This document shows, one piece after another, positions 1-13,800 of a DNA stretch of 64,000 nucleotides; position 1 is the first letter of the stretch; each line of letters starts with the position of its first letter. The position numbers were made by a program, and so were the translations under genes. Origin of the DNA: Epiperipatus broadwayi (taxonomy: Eukaryota > Onychophora > Udeonychophora > Euonychophora > Peripatidae); the NCBI GenBank assembly GCA_028023455.1, contig JAQFVV010000504.1:390049-454048 (forward strand), in the 5' to 3' direction. The notes under the pieces were generated by a model. The model had not been told where the DNA came from. It saw only the letters and a list, made by a program, of their open reading frames with translations, and did not search any database.

Positions 1-1689
1 TCTAATTACTTATACTAATAAATAGGATTTAAATCGCTAAATCAAAACAGCATCTATTTAGAGATAATTTTTATATAATAAATTTAAGAAAGTTCACTGA
101 GAATGAATATAAAGAGTTATTCTTCCATTTCAATGTATAAACTATTATGATTTCCAACTTTGAGATAAGTTTATGACAATCTTGTAATGCAACATTTCAA
201 TTTTAATATTTTGCAAATTAGATTCATTGATATTATCTTGTAGTAAGATCGTTTCTTAGTCAATACTAAGTCTAATCTTGGAAAAATTAGCATCATGGCA
301 TTGAGCAATACTTGCAGATTTATTAGGTCAAGCCAATCTTTCCTATTTGGAGTTTTTAGGGGCAATAGCTTTGACAAAATTCAGGTAGTGGCTAATTATC
401 TTAGCATTGGTATGGTGAATATATCATTAATATCTTAATTATGAATTATCTCTATACAATCCTAAATCTAAAATTAATTAAGAAGCAGGCAATGTAATTA
501 CCCTCAGTAGGAAAATTTAAACTCTCAGAAAAGCCATCCATAACTAGAAATAGCCAGTAAGATTAAATTGGCACAACAGATCAACTACTGTAATTTTATT
601 ATTTACAAGAAACAAAATTAACCAGCAGGGATGCATATATAATTTGAGGTATATTGTCAGTACTTTAATCTTAGACTGCTGATAGAAAATAATAAATATC
701 ATAGAAAAACTATCAGAGACAGTAAACAAAATATTTTTGATATAAATACTTTAAAAATTAAAATCATGAAAATAGACTGTGCCAATAATAATTTCCAAAT
801 GTTTTAAAATAATTATTATAAGGTTTAGAAAGAAAATTTCACTTCAGTAACTTGCGCTTCAATTTTTTCTAACAGTATGTACGCGTTAGCTTGAAAGTGA
901 CCAATTTAGAGGGAACTTTAGAAAGTAAAAGAATTATACCCCCCCCCCTCTTTTCCATCAACACCACACATATTTTTTTGGGTTTCACGTTCAACTGCAA
1001 ATCTATAAGAGATGGATTAAAGATCTTAGTGATAATAAAAAAAAAATCAACTAATTTATTAATTTAACAATACTTTTATTCATTATCGAATCTGGTGCTA
1101 AAAATTCTACGAAATAACAGAATTATATAAAAATGACAATTTATTACCTATCCATTTTTTTTTTTTAATTATATAACTGTATTGACCATTGTAATGAAAA
1201 AATAATTTTTTTTTTTTAGTTTAAACGATTTATTACAATAATATATAAAAAGTATGATGAGTAGATTTCAGTAAATTGCAACAGAGTAATTCATGGTGAT
1301 AAATTAGAGTCTAAATACCAATTAATTTTTTTTTCAAATAAGATTGGATTCTCACTTTCTACAGTGTAAAATATACTTTTTTAAAAAACTTTACGCTTGT
1401 CCAGAGCATAAAACAAGATTTTAAAAATAATTATTTACATTCTCTTTACATCTAAATTAACACCTGTTGCAATATTACTGAACTGGGCAGGAAAAAGGCT
1501 TTTATACAATTACGCATGCAATCAGATTAGTACTTGAAATACATGCATGCATAACGCATATGCACACACATGCTCATATATACATGTATTAATTTGTATA
1601 TTTGGTGCTTGAATACAGTTTTAATCAAAAAAAACCACCACCTTATGTTTAAAAGAGATTACAATTTTTTTTTTTTTAAAAAACGTTTC
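1..1689 (-). other. EED 3' untranslated region and downstream AT-rich DNA
   Basis: No coding signal is visible. Several AATAAA-type hexamers occur on the minus strand below the stop, for example around 1060-1075, so the polyadenylation site cannot be chosen. Small ORFs here are in low-complexity AT sequence and were not accepted. Confidence 0.4.
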
Positions 1690-1816
1690 TCATCTTATCC
1701 TGTCCCATCTCCACACTGTTGCATCATCACAGACACATACTAGAATGCTTCCATCACGGCTTAAACTGGTTTGACGTATGGCTGCTGTACATCTTGGCTG
1801 GGCTAATATGGTGCAT
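1690..1816 (-). CDS. EED: EED terminal exon with stop codon
   Basis: This 127-nt exon reads [41 protein letters not shown] and then TGA at 1690-1692. It ends exactly at the usual EED C-terminus. Sequence below 1690 should be the 3' untranslated region. Confidence 0.97.
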
Positions 1817-4800
1817 CTAAAATATTATAGAAAAATTGCAATTTAATTATAATAATGAAGCATTTTTATCTGTTTAGAATTAGTTAACAAAAAGCAGTTA
1901 TTTAAATCTAGAAAAAAATATAATCTCACAAGTATTAGTGTCCAAATCATTCCCAATTAGGCATAAGATTATCTCTTTCAGCAATTTTTTTATGTGAAGT
2001 ATCTATTACCTGACATTAAATTTATTATAGCAATTTTAAGGCGTATAAATATGAAATATTTATATATATAAACTTTTTTAATTAAACAGCTCACTACATG
2101 ACAAAAGCCTCACTAAAGGACTCTCATAAACAATGAATAAGGTGATCACTAGGTGATGAGTTTGAATGTTTTTCCATTCTTGTTTTTCCTTCTACTTAAG
2201 AACAGATAAATATTTATTTACCAATCATTGTTCAATGGTAAACTGAATTGGCTGTTGACCAGCTATCAAAAAAAATAAAATACTATGCCCCTAGATCATA
2301 ATTAGATTTTAGCATTTGCTTTAAATGACAGCCAAGAAATAGCTTCCCATAGACTTTTAATACTTATTTTATAAAATCAAAGCCTCATTACTATTATTCC
2401 ACACATACATACACAAAGATAGCATACGAAAAACTGAAGATATATGTGTGTCTTATACATACACATATTTACTGCCAAAAAAGACGAAGATTATAATTTT
2501 TATAAACTTATTTTTGCTTAGATTTTATTTATTAATAATATATTATTTTAAATGGAAAAAAAATATAAAGATTGAACACTAATAATCCAGCAATGTATAA
2601 AGAGATACTTTTTGAAATCCAGATGTGATTATGAGAGTTATTTCAAATTTTTATGATTACCAAGTTTTATTATTAGAAAAAGTTATGAATTACTGAATAA
2701 AATTTTCAAAATGTACTTTTAAACAAATTAATATTCACAGCATATAAAAATAATATTGCCTAAAATAAAATAAAAATTAATATGCCTGATTGATGTAAAT
2801 GGATGGCATTATTTTGGCTTTCAAATGCAAGAAACTGTCATCTCATTGTTATAATTGATAATTTTCATTCACCACCCCCCCTTATAATAAAATATCTGAA
2901 AAAAGGGGAATCTTTAATATCTTTTTAAAACATTTTTATTAATTATATTTATTGCTAGATTTGCATGCATTAATTAAATTCTCAGATTGAAGATAAAAGA
3001 AAGAATAAAATTAATTGTTAAGTGTTATTAAAAAACCGTCATGATCTTCATGTCAAAAAAGTAAAATTTCAATTGTTAAATTTTATACACATTTTTTGAT
3101 TATAAAGAAACAATATAAAAATTAAAGCTTCATATAGGATATATATCCAATAAATACTAAAATTAATATATTGTTATCATTTAATAGTAAGGTTTCCAGA
3201 AATCTGTGGTGCTTTAAGGACATGGAAAGTGTATGATGAGAGGATAAATAGTATATCATTGAATTATTATTACAATACCATAAAATCATTAATCGGACAA
3301 AGCTCTGAAAGTACAGTAGCAAAATATAAATGTGAAAAATAATAATTATTTGGCATCAATGTTCCCTCTAAGCTGTGCAGTGCACAGCTGTATAAAATTT
3401 TTGAAAGCCAGTGCACTGACCATTCCAATATTCAAATATTTCATACATTTGTTTTTACATTTAAAAACATAAAATTAAATCTAGATGAATAATTTTGATA
3501 AAAAGGATTACTAAATAGACCTGAACTGTACATGCAATGGGGCAGGGATACTGCTATGAAGACTTCAGTTTAATATTAGTGTCCCACCCGAAACAACTAA
3601 AAATAGATTCCAATAATATTATATTTTGGCCTAATATAACAGCGATGAACAAGTATTGCCTTTCCTCTGCTGGTCGTTGCAGGAATGTTTGATATAACTG
3701 GGACTGCAGCTTGGGTATGGCGAGATTTTTTTTTTTATTATTGTAATTTTTAAAAAAATTAGACTTTACAAATTTCCAACCGTTCAGCAAGTCAATCTAA
3801 AAATAAGAAAAATGAATTTAATTATAACTGGCTCTCCTGATCAATTGCAATTGAAATACCATCATCATCAAAAATGATAACAATTGTATTAAACTTTGTG
3901 ATGTTTTTAGTTATCGAACATAGGGATTTTTTTGGTGATAGAAGCAATAGAGATGATGTCATTCATAAAATTTGCTGTCAGTCAAATTCAAAAGGTGAAT
4001 TTATTACCAGTAAAATATAGGCTGAATGGAAAATAGACTACTTAAAATATTTAAGTCAAAAAGTTCATACTGATTCCATTTTTGTCATCCAATTCCATGA
4101 AAGAATTTTGAGAATTTTAATTAAAAATCTTCAAGATTATAATCTCAGTTTAGAAAATGGCGAACACAAGAAAATGGGCGTAAATGTGGTTAAAATTCTA
4201 ATAGACAATGTTATGCTAGCAATTACCATCAATTCGTCAATACTGTCTGTGCAATCTGTACAGAAGCATGTAGGAAAATTTGTTAATAGTCTTGAATCAT
4301 GGTGTAGCAAGAATTATTCCTTTAAATTTATAGAATGTACCAATTTAATCAAAATTAAGATTATTGATGAAGTTTGAACATCATTTCACTGTTTGATAGT
4401 TGATGAAAGTAGAACATTTCGGTAGAAAAAAATTATTTATGATAATATAAAATACTGATGAAAATTTGAATCCAGCTATCAGACAAAATTTGTCAGCATT
4501 ATTAAGCTTATTGCATATGATAACCTTTCTATTGTAATAGAGAGAAAAAAGTTTTATAGAGAGAATAACTTTGAGTTACAAAAAATGGTTATGTTTACCG
4601 TTGTAATTTTAGGAAAAACAAATGATGTGGCTGCTTGTCTATGAAACAATATGTCACATTTAGTTCAATATATGATGCATAGAAACAGGTTCCATTTATT
4701 AAGGATATTGGTACTCATCTTATAGCTAAAGACACCGTTCTATGGCACGGTTTTCGTACTAAAACACATAAAAATGCTGTTTCCGCGGCCGACACGTTCG

Positions 4801-7800
4801 AACCCGCGTTTTCTATAATACAACTTTTTTGTTGTGCTACAGAATGCAGGCCGCTATGTCGCGTTGCAGTACAGCATGTATGTCGTTAGGCAGCAATTAC
4901 ATTTTCCGAATTCGCACAATTTATAAAATAATTACGCCTTGATGAGAGAGTTTGTATTTGAATTGTGTTGAAATGTTGTTTTCATTGGATTTTTTTATTA
5001 TTTTAAACTATTGAAATGTTCAGATTTTTTAAAACAATAATTATAAGACTTTTTACAACGTACTGTATTGAACTTTTATTTGGGTAAATGTTAAATATCT
5101 ATGTTTTTATTAAGTTGCAATTAGGTAACGTGTCAAGTAACATACTGTTAGTAACATTCCACGAGACAAAGAAGATTCTACCATCTGTATATTTTTGAAG
5201 TAAAAAAGAGTGGTACGAAAAAAATATCCAGTAAGAAAAGTCCAAATATACAAGTTTTTTTGTAAATTTAATAAAAAGAAAATTTTATAAACATGTTTAA
5301 TAAGTAAAGAAGACATTTGTATGTGTTTGTTGTTGTTTAAAAAAGTTTGAGTTTCTTTCTTCTGTCCGAGTACGCTTACGATTTTGAATTTTTTTATTTT
5401 AGCATTACAAACAAACAGAACACTAACCCTTAAACTAACCCTAACCCTAAACCTAAAACTAACCCTAAATCTAACCGTAACAACTTTTACTTTTATTACG
5501 ATTATTATTTTTTAGTTAAACAACAACAAAAAAAGTCGTAACACAAGTAAAAAAATATCCGATAGAAAATTGATAAAAAAAAAGCCGTAACACAAGTAAA
5601 AAAATATCCGATAGAAAATGTATAAAAAAAAAGCCGTAACACAATTAAAAAAATATACGATAGAAAAACACGAATCAAATTTTAATTTGTTGATTTTATT
5701 TACATTTATTATTATCATTTAAATTGTATATGTTAATAAAAAATAATATTTATAAAAGACGATTTTGTTTTGTTTTTATTTTCGCATTACAAAAAAGCAC
5801 AGAAAAATTATTAAAGTCAACGGCCCGTGAATGTTCATATTTTGAAAACGGCGCCACCCAATGGGATCTTTATCTATACTACAAGCACCGGATATTGAAA
5901 CAATGTTTCGTAGATCATCTAAAAGAATTGAAAAACTTAAAAAGAATTGGCCAAGATTTCAGAAATTGATGTTATATCATTCAGACCTCTCACTAAAGTA
6001 AGATAGATATTTCATATTAAATGCTCTGATAAGAAATCATGATATTTTAATAGTGACTGTATAGAATGAGTTGAAGAATTCAATGACCTAAAAAATAAAT
6101 GTTTAAAAAATCCACAATATCGAGTCACATATATGATTTTTCAAAATTTATGTGGAATTATTAGCATTAAACAAAATTTTGCAAAGGATCAATTTATTCT
6201 CAACGGAGGCACACCAATTTGCAACGGTAAAAATAAAATAAGAGCGCAATAACTAGATAACCTGCTGGAGTGTGGACATTCAAACAATTTTAGATTCCAA
6301 TGATTATATAGACATTTTGCCAATATTTAAATTTATTCAACTGTTTTGTAATCATTTAAGTATTAGATTTCCAGAGATAATATAAATGACTGAAATATCT
6401 CGAATCCTTTGAAATGAAAAATAATTTAAACTTAGAACTTGGACAAGATATTCTAAAATGAATATTTATAAAATATGAATCTATAATAAATAATAATGAT
6501 TCAAAAACCATATAAACTTCGATACAATTTTAGAACAATATTTAATTTGATATTTTTAGTAAACGAAAAATTGAAGTAATTGAATCATTTAATGATACAG
6601 CTACATTTCTTAAAATACCGAGAATGTAAAAAACTTTCAGTACTTTTTGCTATTTCTGCTACTTTTCAAGCTTCCAATGCTTATTGTGAATGTGATTTTA
6701 GTTTAATGAAAGCAATAAAATCAAAATCCTGTAATAAACTAGATAATGAACTTTTGGATAATTTAATAAAAATTAAGCATTATATCTTTTCAGAAAAGAT
6801 AAACTAGACAAAGTTTATAAAATTCAGATAAATAGCAAAGAACGACGTGAAAAAATAAAGGACTAATTATTATTATTGAGTTTTGTTATTATTTTTAAGT
6901 TTTACAATATTTCATTATATATAAACTATTTTATAAATAAACGTACAAATAAATTCTAAATTTTGATGTTTTTTTTGCTGCACATTGGTCGGTTTAGTAT
7001 GCTCAGCTCTTGTAGTTTAGCTCAGAGACAGTCTACTCTTAGAGGGAACATTGTTTGACATTCTAACACAGAAAAACGTAGTTTCAAAAAGATTATGAAT
7101 AGACAAGAATAAGAGATTAAGAATGAATTTTGTAATGAGCAATCATTTAGTTTCTAAGCATGTGCAGTTTATCTACATATGTAAACATATTCATATAAAA
7201 AGTTTAATTTACTTTTGGTCTTTACTTTTCTGTGTAAAGTATGTTCATAAACACAAAAATTTATATAAAATTCTTACTGCTAAATTTAGTGATTTAGAAC
7301 AATACTGGAAGTAGTCTAAAACAAACGGCTTTAACTGCATTAGATTGATTTAAAGTCTCTGATCTCTTTGATAATAATAATAATGCTTCATAATTGGCTT
7401 TCTGGCTAGCACAAAATATTTTCATATCCCCACCCCCCAAGAAAAATGTAAGACCAACCACTTGAAATTATTATATTAAAGAATAAAAATTAAGGTATAT
7501 TTTCTTCTGCATTTTTTAAAAATAAATTATTAAAAAGCCAAAAAAATCATTTTAATTTAAACCAAGAAAATTATACCTAGCTTGGGAAGGATCTTCCACA
7601 TCTATATCCCAAACGTAAATCTTGCCAACTTGATTACCTAAGGCTAAAATCTAAATAAAAACATCATTATTTCAAAAGACAATTAAAATTAGAATGGTGC
7701 AATATGTAAACAATCATAGATTACCTTCTGCCAAAAATCTAAAGAAAATCGCATAAACCAAATCTCACACTCTTTATAGTCAAAACGATGTAATACTGTT

Positions 7801-10800
7801 ACGTTTCTTTCAGCAAGTTTGACATTATCTTGTTCTAATGTTCCAGGTTTCCAACAAACTATTGAGTTTTCACAAGACTAAAATAAAATTATACAATTAT
7901 TACAATTACATATCTATATAATGTCTGGCTGAAAAGCAAATTTATTAATTTTAATTAAATTAGAATTTTTTGGAAATTAGCATTGCAGCCAAATAACATG
8001 ACTACCAGGATTGCTTTCCATCTATTTGGTGTTTAATTTTTTATAATGATAATGAAATATATATGTATGTTTAAAAATAAATTTCATATCTGAGTATAGA
8101 AGACTCACCACTTACGTAAGCTATATATCTAAAATTTTCTATCATATACAAATATTAAAAATATATATCACAATCTCCAAAATTGGGATTCAATATAAAA
8201 GTATGAAAAGGTGGAAGAAAATATCCAATTCATCAAACATTAGCAGCAGAATAGAATTCATTAATTACAAAATTGTTAACATCACAGCATCTATTATTTA
8301 AAAAAATATTGCAATTATGAGGTTAGAATAATATATACTTGACAAAAATGTTTTTAGTATGATTATTAAAAAAAGACATTTTAATACATCATGGGAATAA
8401 AAGTTTAGAGTTTTTTAACTTTACAAAAAAATCGAGTTAAGCAACAGGTAGTGTGGGACTGAATGTTTTTGGGAATTACAATCCTTATATCAATTGAAAA
8501 ATTTTATAGTAATAACAACAAAAAAAAAAAACTTCCACGTAGGTAGTGGTAGTTTCCATTTCACTCACATTTATATCAGCAATAAATTAAACAAAGATAG
8601 TATATAATACTGCTGACAATCAGAAACTAGTTACGAAATTCTGTTCACAGTGCTGTCAAATGTTCCAATTAAGGCAATTACATAAATAACTGTGAGTGAA
8701 AAATAGTAACTATCTCAATTTTTATTAATCCTTCATTACACTAGAGATGATCCAATAATGAATATTTCTGCAATATAATCTTCATTACACTCTTTCATGC
8801 AAGGTAGAAACTGTTTTTTATTTGCTTTTAACACGTTGTGGAGGGATGTAATCATAAACATATATATATTCTAAACATTGATTATCTCTTCAAACCTGAC
8901 AAAAAGAACAAAGAGGGTCAATATTAGCACGCACCATTCTCTATGATAAGAAATTAATAGGTAGAACTTCCAAATGATTTTGATAAGGAAATCGAGAGTA
9001 TTTTGATTCCAGATATCAGAATTTGGAATTTTTTATGTTATAAAAATTATTAGATACCAAACAGTGAATTAATAAAAAATTTAAATCTTTTATGAACTGC
9101 AAAACAATGTACTCTGGCTAATCTAATATTGTTGCAGGACCAAAGTGTTATCAGTCCCGACCAAAGAAAGAACGATAATTTAATATTCAATTGTATAAGG
9201 CCTGCTGAAACATCAAACGCCCTGTCTTAAACGTCTAGATGGAAACAATATCATTCCAAATACGTCGCCGAGGAGTCCCCACGAGCAATGTATGAATTGC
9301 TGTAAAAGGATGACCAGAACCTATCAGAGACATTAGGTGCCTAATTCATGAACATTATTCAAAATAACTTGAAGAGTCTTAATTTGTTACGTAATCTTTT
9401 TTTTATTTATTTTACATATATGTTTATAGAATTCTGTATTTTTATTATTATTTATTTTTCTTTCGCATTAGAAATCTAAATCTTTACAACTTGGAAGAGT
9501 CCACTGTAGTTGAAATCAAGAAAGTGCAGGGATGAAGGTTGTCAAGTTAGACAATTTTTTTTTGAATAAAGTCAACTCTCCCTCCATAGTGATGTCACAT
9601 TAGGTATCATCATTATTCTTACTGTAAGGAATATGGAATAAGGTAAGATTTTATTTGACATTATTCCATATTAAGAACATACACTTGCTACAGGTCAGAG
9701 TTTGTTGTTTTTTCTTTTTTTTGTTAACTAACGATTGTTTACATTTGTTTATTCAGCATGAATGACTAATATTCTTGCATGAATGGTCTTTTCTATCAAC
9801 CACAGAAACTTTTATATAGTCAAGGGGGGTCCTCAAAGAAGATGGAACCTCTACAGTTGGAACTGGACTACAAAGCTATTGCACACACCTTTATATAATA
9901 TAGTTAAATAGTTAGTTAGCTTCGCAATCATTGTAACAATGAATTCATAATTTTTCTTTTCATTACTCTTATCTATTTTATAAATATGTAGTGCCTTTAT
10001 GTATATCTACCATGGGAAGGGTTGGAGTAATAATCACATTTAATCATTAATATGGTAGAGACACATACATGGATACCCTTTTTTTTTTTTTTAAAAAAAA
10101 GTTTTTTTGAATTTTTATTTTGTTAGTCAACAAAGTTATTTATCCATTTGTTCATCAATTCATAACCGGATATACACGTGTACACACACATAACTTTCTG
10201 GTTTTATCATAATATAATATGGTTAGATGAGTCCTCCATTCAATTGGAACATATATAGAGGTATGGTAATTGCTACCTAAGGTAAATTCACCCTTGAAGA
10301 GGGCTGAATGCAGCCTTCTCCCTGAGTTTGAATTCTGAGACATGGTGGAATCCGAAAGAGGGGTGAAAGTATGGATGAACTAGCCTAAATTGTGTCTGAA
10401 TTTAATGGATAAACCTAGAGCTAGCTCATTGGAGGTAAACATGATTATTGGTTTGGTACTTCATCACATCATTCATGGCATCCTACCCAAAGACCCTAGG
10501 TCTGATGGTAGTTAGACTATTCCCCCTCTTCTGATGGAAAACCTGGATAGTCACAGTGTATTATATAAATTTATCACACATCTAAAGATACCAGGTTCAA
10601 TTCCCATGCTACCACAGTCACTGATTAGATCAACACCTGAAAAAGAGAGGAAGCTAATATTACTTTAAACATTGTGTCTATTACTAACAGTTGAATATAT
10701 ACGAAAGGTTCAAATAAAATTTGAAAGAAATTTTCTAAAGCAATTTAATAATTAATATTAAATACTGGAAATAATTACAAGTAAAATGTCCCATCATAAA

Positions 10801-13800
10801 CTTTCAGACAAACATGAAAGATTATCCTTTGAAAAGTCTTATCATATTTAAAACCAAGTTAATATACGTACACAAACCTGGATAGTTGCAAACACCAACG
10901 AGATTTTAAGTGTGTTAATTTATTCCATTATTTTCATTATACACATACATATTAAGGGTTGTTATTTACAATGAATTAAAAAAATAAAATAAGAATTTTA
11001 ACAGAAAAGATTTTGTTTAATCTTATAAATTTATCTAGAAATTAAATCATTTAAAAGAAAGTAAGCCTCCTTGACATTTAATTTTAAAATAAGCAAATTG
11101 TTTGATAATATTTTAAGATAAGTTACTTACAATGTAAATAGTGAAAAAAAGAAGTTAAAATTAATATCATTATGCCATGAGAATAATACATTGTAATTGT
11201 AGTTTTTATTCATATTATAGATAGAATAGCTGTTAAAGATATTCCAACCACGTCATTCTTTTGATAACCACAGAGTTTTGCCACTGACAATTCATTAACG
11301 GGATCTGAGCATAATTAGTTATGATTTAAAAATATATATACCAGACACATACATATTGGTCTCATCACCTGTAATATTTAAAAATATATATATCAGACAC
11401 ATATATATTATGAAAACTGAAATTATTAACTCTTATAAAAATATTTTATTAGATTATAAAAATTTAATATTTTTATTTAAATATAAAGATAAAAAAATAA
11501 AATTAATTATTTTCTTTTTTTGATTTTTAAATAGATTTCTATAATGTTAATCTAACAACACAATTTTGTTTATTTTAAGTTAATTAATCTTGAAGCACTT
11601 CTTTTAAAATGTATTCCCCCCTAAAGTCTTGTTGTTTGAAAGAAGTCCTTTCTGAGTGCATTTAATTAAAGATTGATGTCAATCTGTTTTTTTTTTTTTG
11701 ATGGCCAATCAGTTATCATATTTTTTGATGTTAAAATAACTTTTTAATATTGTATTAAGGGCTATAAGAAAACACATGTAGATTTGAAAGTAGTTTTCAT
11801 CAATTATTGAGCTATTATAGATCAAACTATGTATTAGCATAAGACCATGGATCAGAGGCAAGTGAGTTATTGGCAACATTCCAGCAATGAGAGTTACCTA
11901 TAAATTTTCAAAAGTCTCATCTGAAATGTATCTAATAGTCATATGGATAGTTTATTTAAAATATAAAATACCAAAAGTATCTTGAAATTCCAATGCTATA
12001 TTTTATGCATAAACTACTTTATATATGCATGAAAGCACATTTGAAAGAAATATATTATCCACATATGAGATCTATTTTATAAACATATAAGCACAGATGG
12101 AAGAAATGTATATTAATATTCAGAAATTATTTCAAAGACTAATTCTGCTTGTTAATGAAAATCTAATTGTATTAAATGCCTAAAAAAAGAATCTTTGATA
12201 TCTATTTATTGGAATAATTTGTTTTAAAGTGAACAACTTTTGAATAATGAATAAATTAACCAGCTAATAAAAATATGGAAACGGCAAAAAATTTAAAGCA
12301 AAGAAAAAAGCCTTCAGGTAATAAAAACTCGATATATTTCTCTGAATGGTACCACAGCGTCACCTGGTAACCATCGAGCACGTCGGGTAAAATTACCCTT
12401 TGAATTTTGTCATATCATTTGTAAGACTTGTTTTAGAATTAAAAAATATATAATGAACATACAGACGATATGGTTAAGTTCTATTACACTGATGTTTTCT
12501 ATAATTAGATTGTGAAAATAATTTAGTTTATAGCTTTAAAAAAATTAAAAATTGGTAATTGATGTATATACTAAATAAATCACGTTCTATTTATATATGG
12601 TTAAAATAGAATATTGACCTATAGATTTAATGAGTTAATTATTAAGAAATATTTTTTTATTGTAATGCACACAGTGTGTGTGCAGATTATGTATTGCTAA
12701 ACAAGTAATATGGTATAATGAATAATCGGATTATTTTGTACAACCAGACAAATGTGTGCACTTATACATTTGATTATCATGACAACTTACAAATTTTTGT
12801 AAGCTATAACTTAAATATGGTTACATATATAATTTTGTTTGTCAATCTATGGAAATATTCAATATCTGTAAGATAAAATCAGAATGATATATTAGTATTG
12901 TAGATTATTTAGTGTACCTTTCATTTTTTTATTATTATTTCTAAGCAATAAATTTATCAATCATTACTTCAAGTTATTCCAGTGAAATTATTTAATATTA
13001 GCATAGTTTATTGTATATTCTCTCATATTCACAGTCACCAAGGTGTTTGCAATCCCAAACCTAACTCCAGAGAAACAGTAATGTGATATATATAAATGGA
13101 CATCCATATATAACTCTCTTTAGAATTATTTAGATAAAGTTAAAATAATAAAGATTGCCTTTACAGTTCACTTACTTTATTTTATAGATTTTAAGATGAT
13201 AACTAGTTTATTGATGGCTAATACATTTATGAAACCAGATAGAATTGACTTTATAATTCCAGCATTTTTTGATATGCTACTAGTGATTAATTTTACATCA
13301 TGCCTCAAGTTTTTGGCTAGATGAAGTTTAGCCTAAGGTTTTATTCTAAAGTCTTCAATCAGAAAAATTCATGAAGTCATGTTCATTTAAACTGAATTGG
13401 ACAGCCATCTATTGAAATTTTTTTTTTTTTAACAACAAAATCACATCCTTTCAAATATTGATTTTCTAATTAAAAAAAAAAAAAAAATCTAAAGTGGAAA
13501 GTATATTCAAATAGGCAACAAAATCAAAGTATTTTAGACTTGCCTCCACATATTTGATGAATTTACTAATCTGTAATCTGTTTTAAGATCATTTGTAAGT
13601 TTACTTCAAAAAATTTTTTGGAATAATTAAATATATGATTTTGTTAGTTTGATTATTTTTACACAATATTAAAAATCAATAATATATATGATTACATTTT
13701 TATTTTATATGTATATATTTTATTTTTAAAAACAGGCATTAATAAATTCTAGCATAATAAAAACAAAAAAAACTAGTCTTATGATCACACCCCTTGTGAA

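Larger units (their letters stand above)
4711..5889 (+). mobile_element. Non-autonomous DNA element copy A, nested in the hAT
   Basis: GGATATTG flanks it on both sides (4703-4710 and 5890-5897). Termini are imperfect inverted repeats of about 30-45 bp; the left begins GTACTCATCTTATAGCTAAA and the right end reads ...TAGACAAGCACC-like in reverse. A second copy at 40531-41742 lies in the opposite orientation with its own 8-bp TSD. No transposase is visible. The body contains about 55-bp tandem units and telomere-like CTAACCC repeats. The 8-bp TSD and GG-type ends fit Mutator-like, Merlin or hAT-derived MITEs; the superfamily is undecided. Confidence 0.88.
3357..7053 (+). mobile_element. hAT DNA transposon, degenerate, with TIRs and 8-bp TSD
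   Basis: Both ends begin with the same inverted sequence CAATGTTCCCTCTAAG, a typical hAT-like terminus. They are bounded by TTTGGCAT (3349-3356) and TTTGACAT (7054-7061), an 8-bp target duplication with one change, as expected for hAT. Fragments of a transposase read on the plus strand between the ends. The copy is broken by stops and frameshifts and by a second element inserted at 4711-5889. Without that insertion it is about 2.5 kb. It lies in the last EED intron, antisense to the gene. Confidence 0.9.

Noticed and set aside
3554-3790. Minus-strand ORF of 78 residues
   Set aside because: It lies inside the hAT element in the antisense direction and has no recognisable motif.
5424-5475. Interstitial telomere of the host chromosome
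   Set aside because: The same block sits at the same internal place in copy B at 41 kb, so it belongs to the mobile element.
5724-5969. Plus-strand ORF of 81 residues
   Set aside because: It is a chance fusion across the junction of the nested element and the hAT transposase; only the part after 5890 is meaningful.
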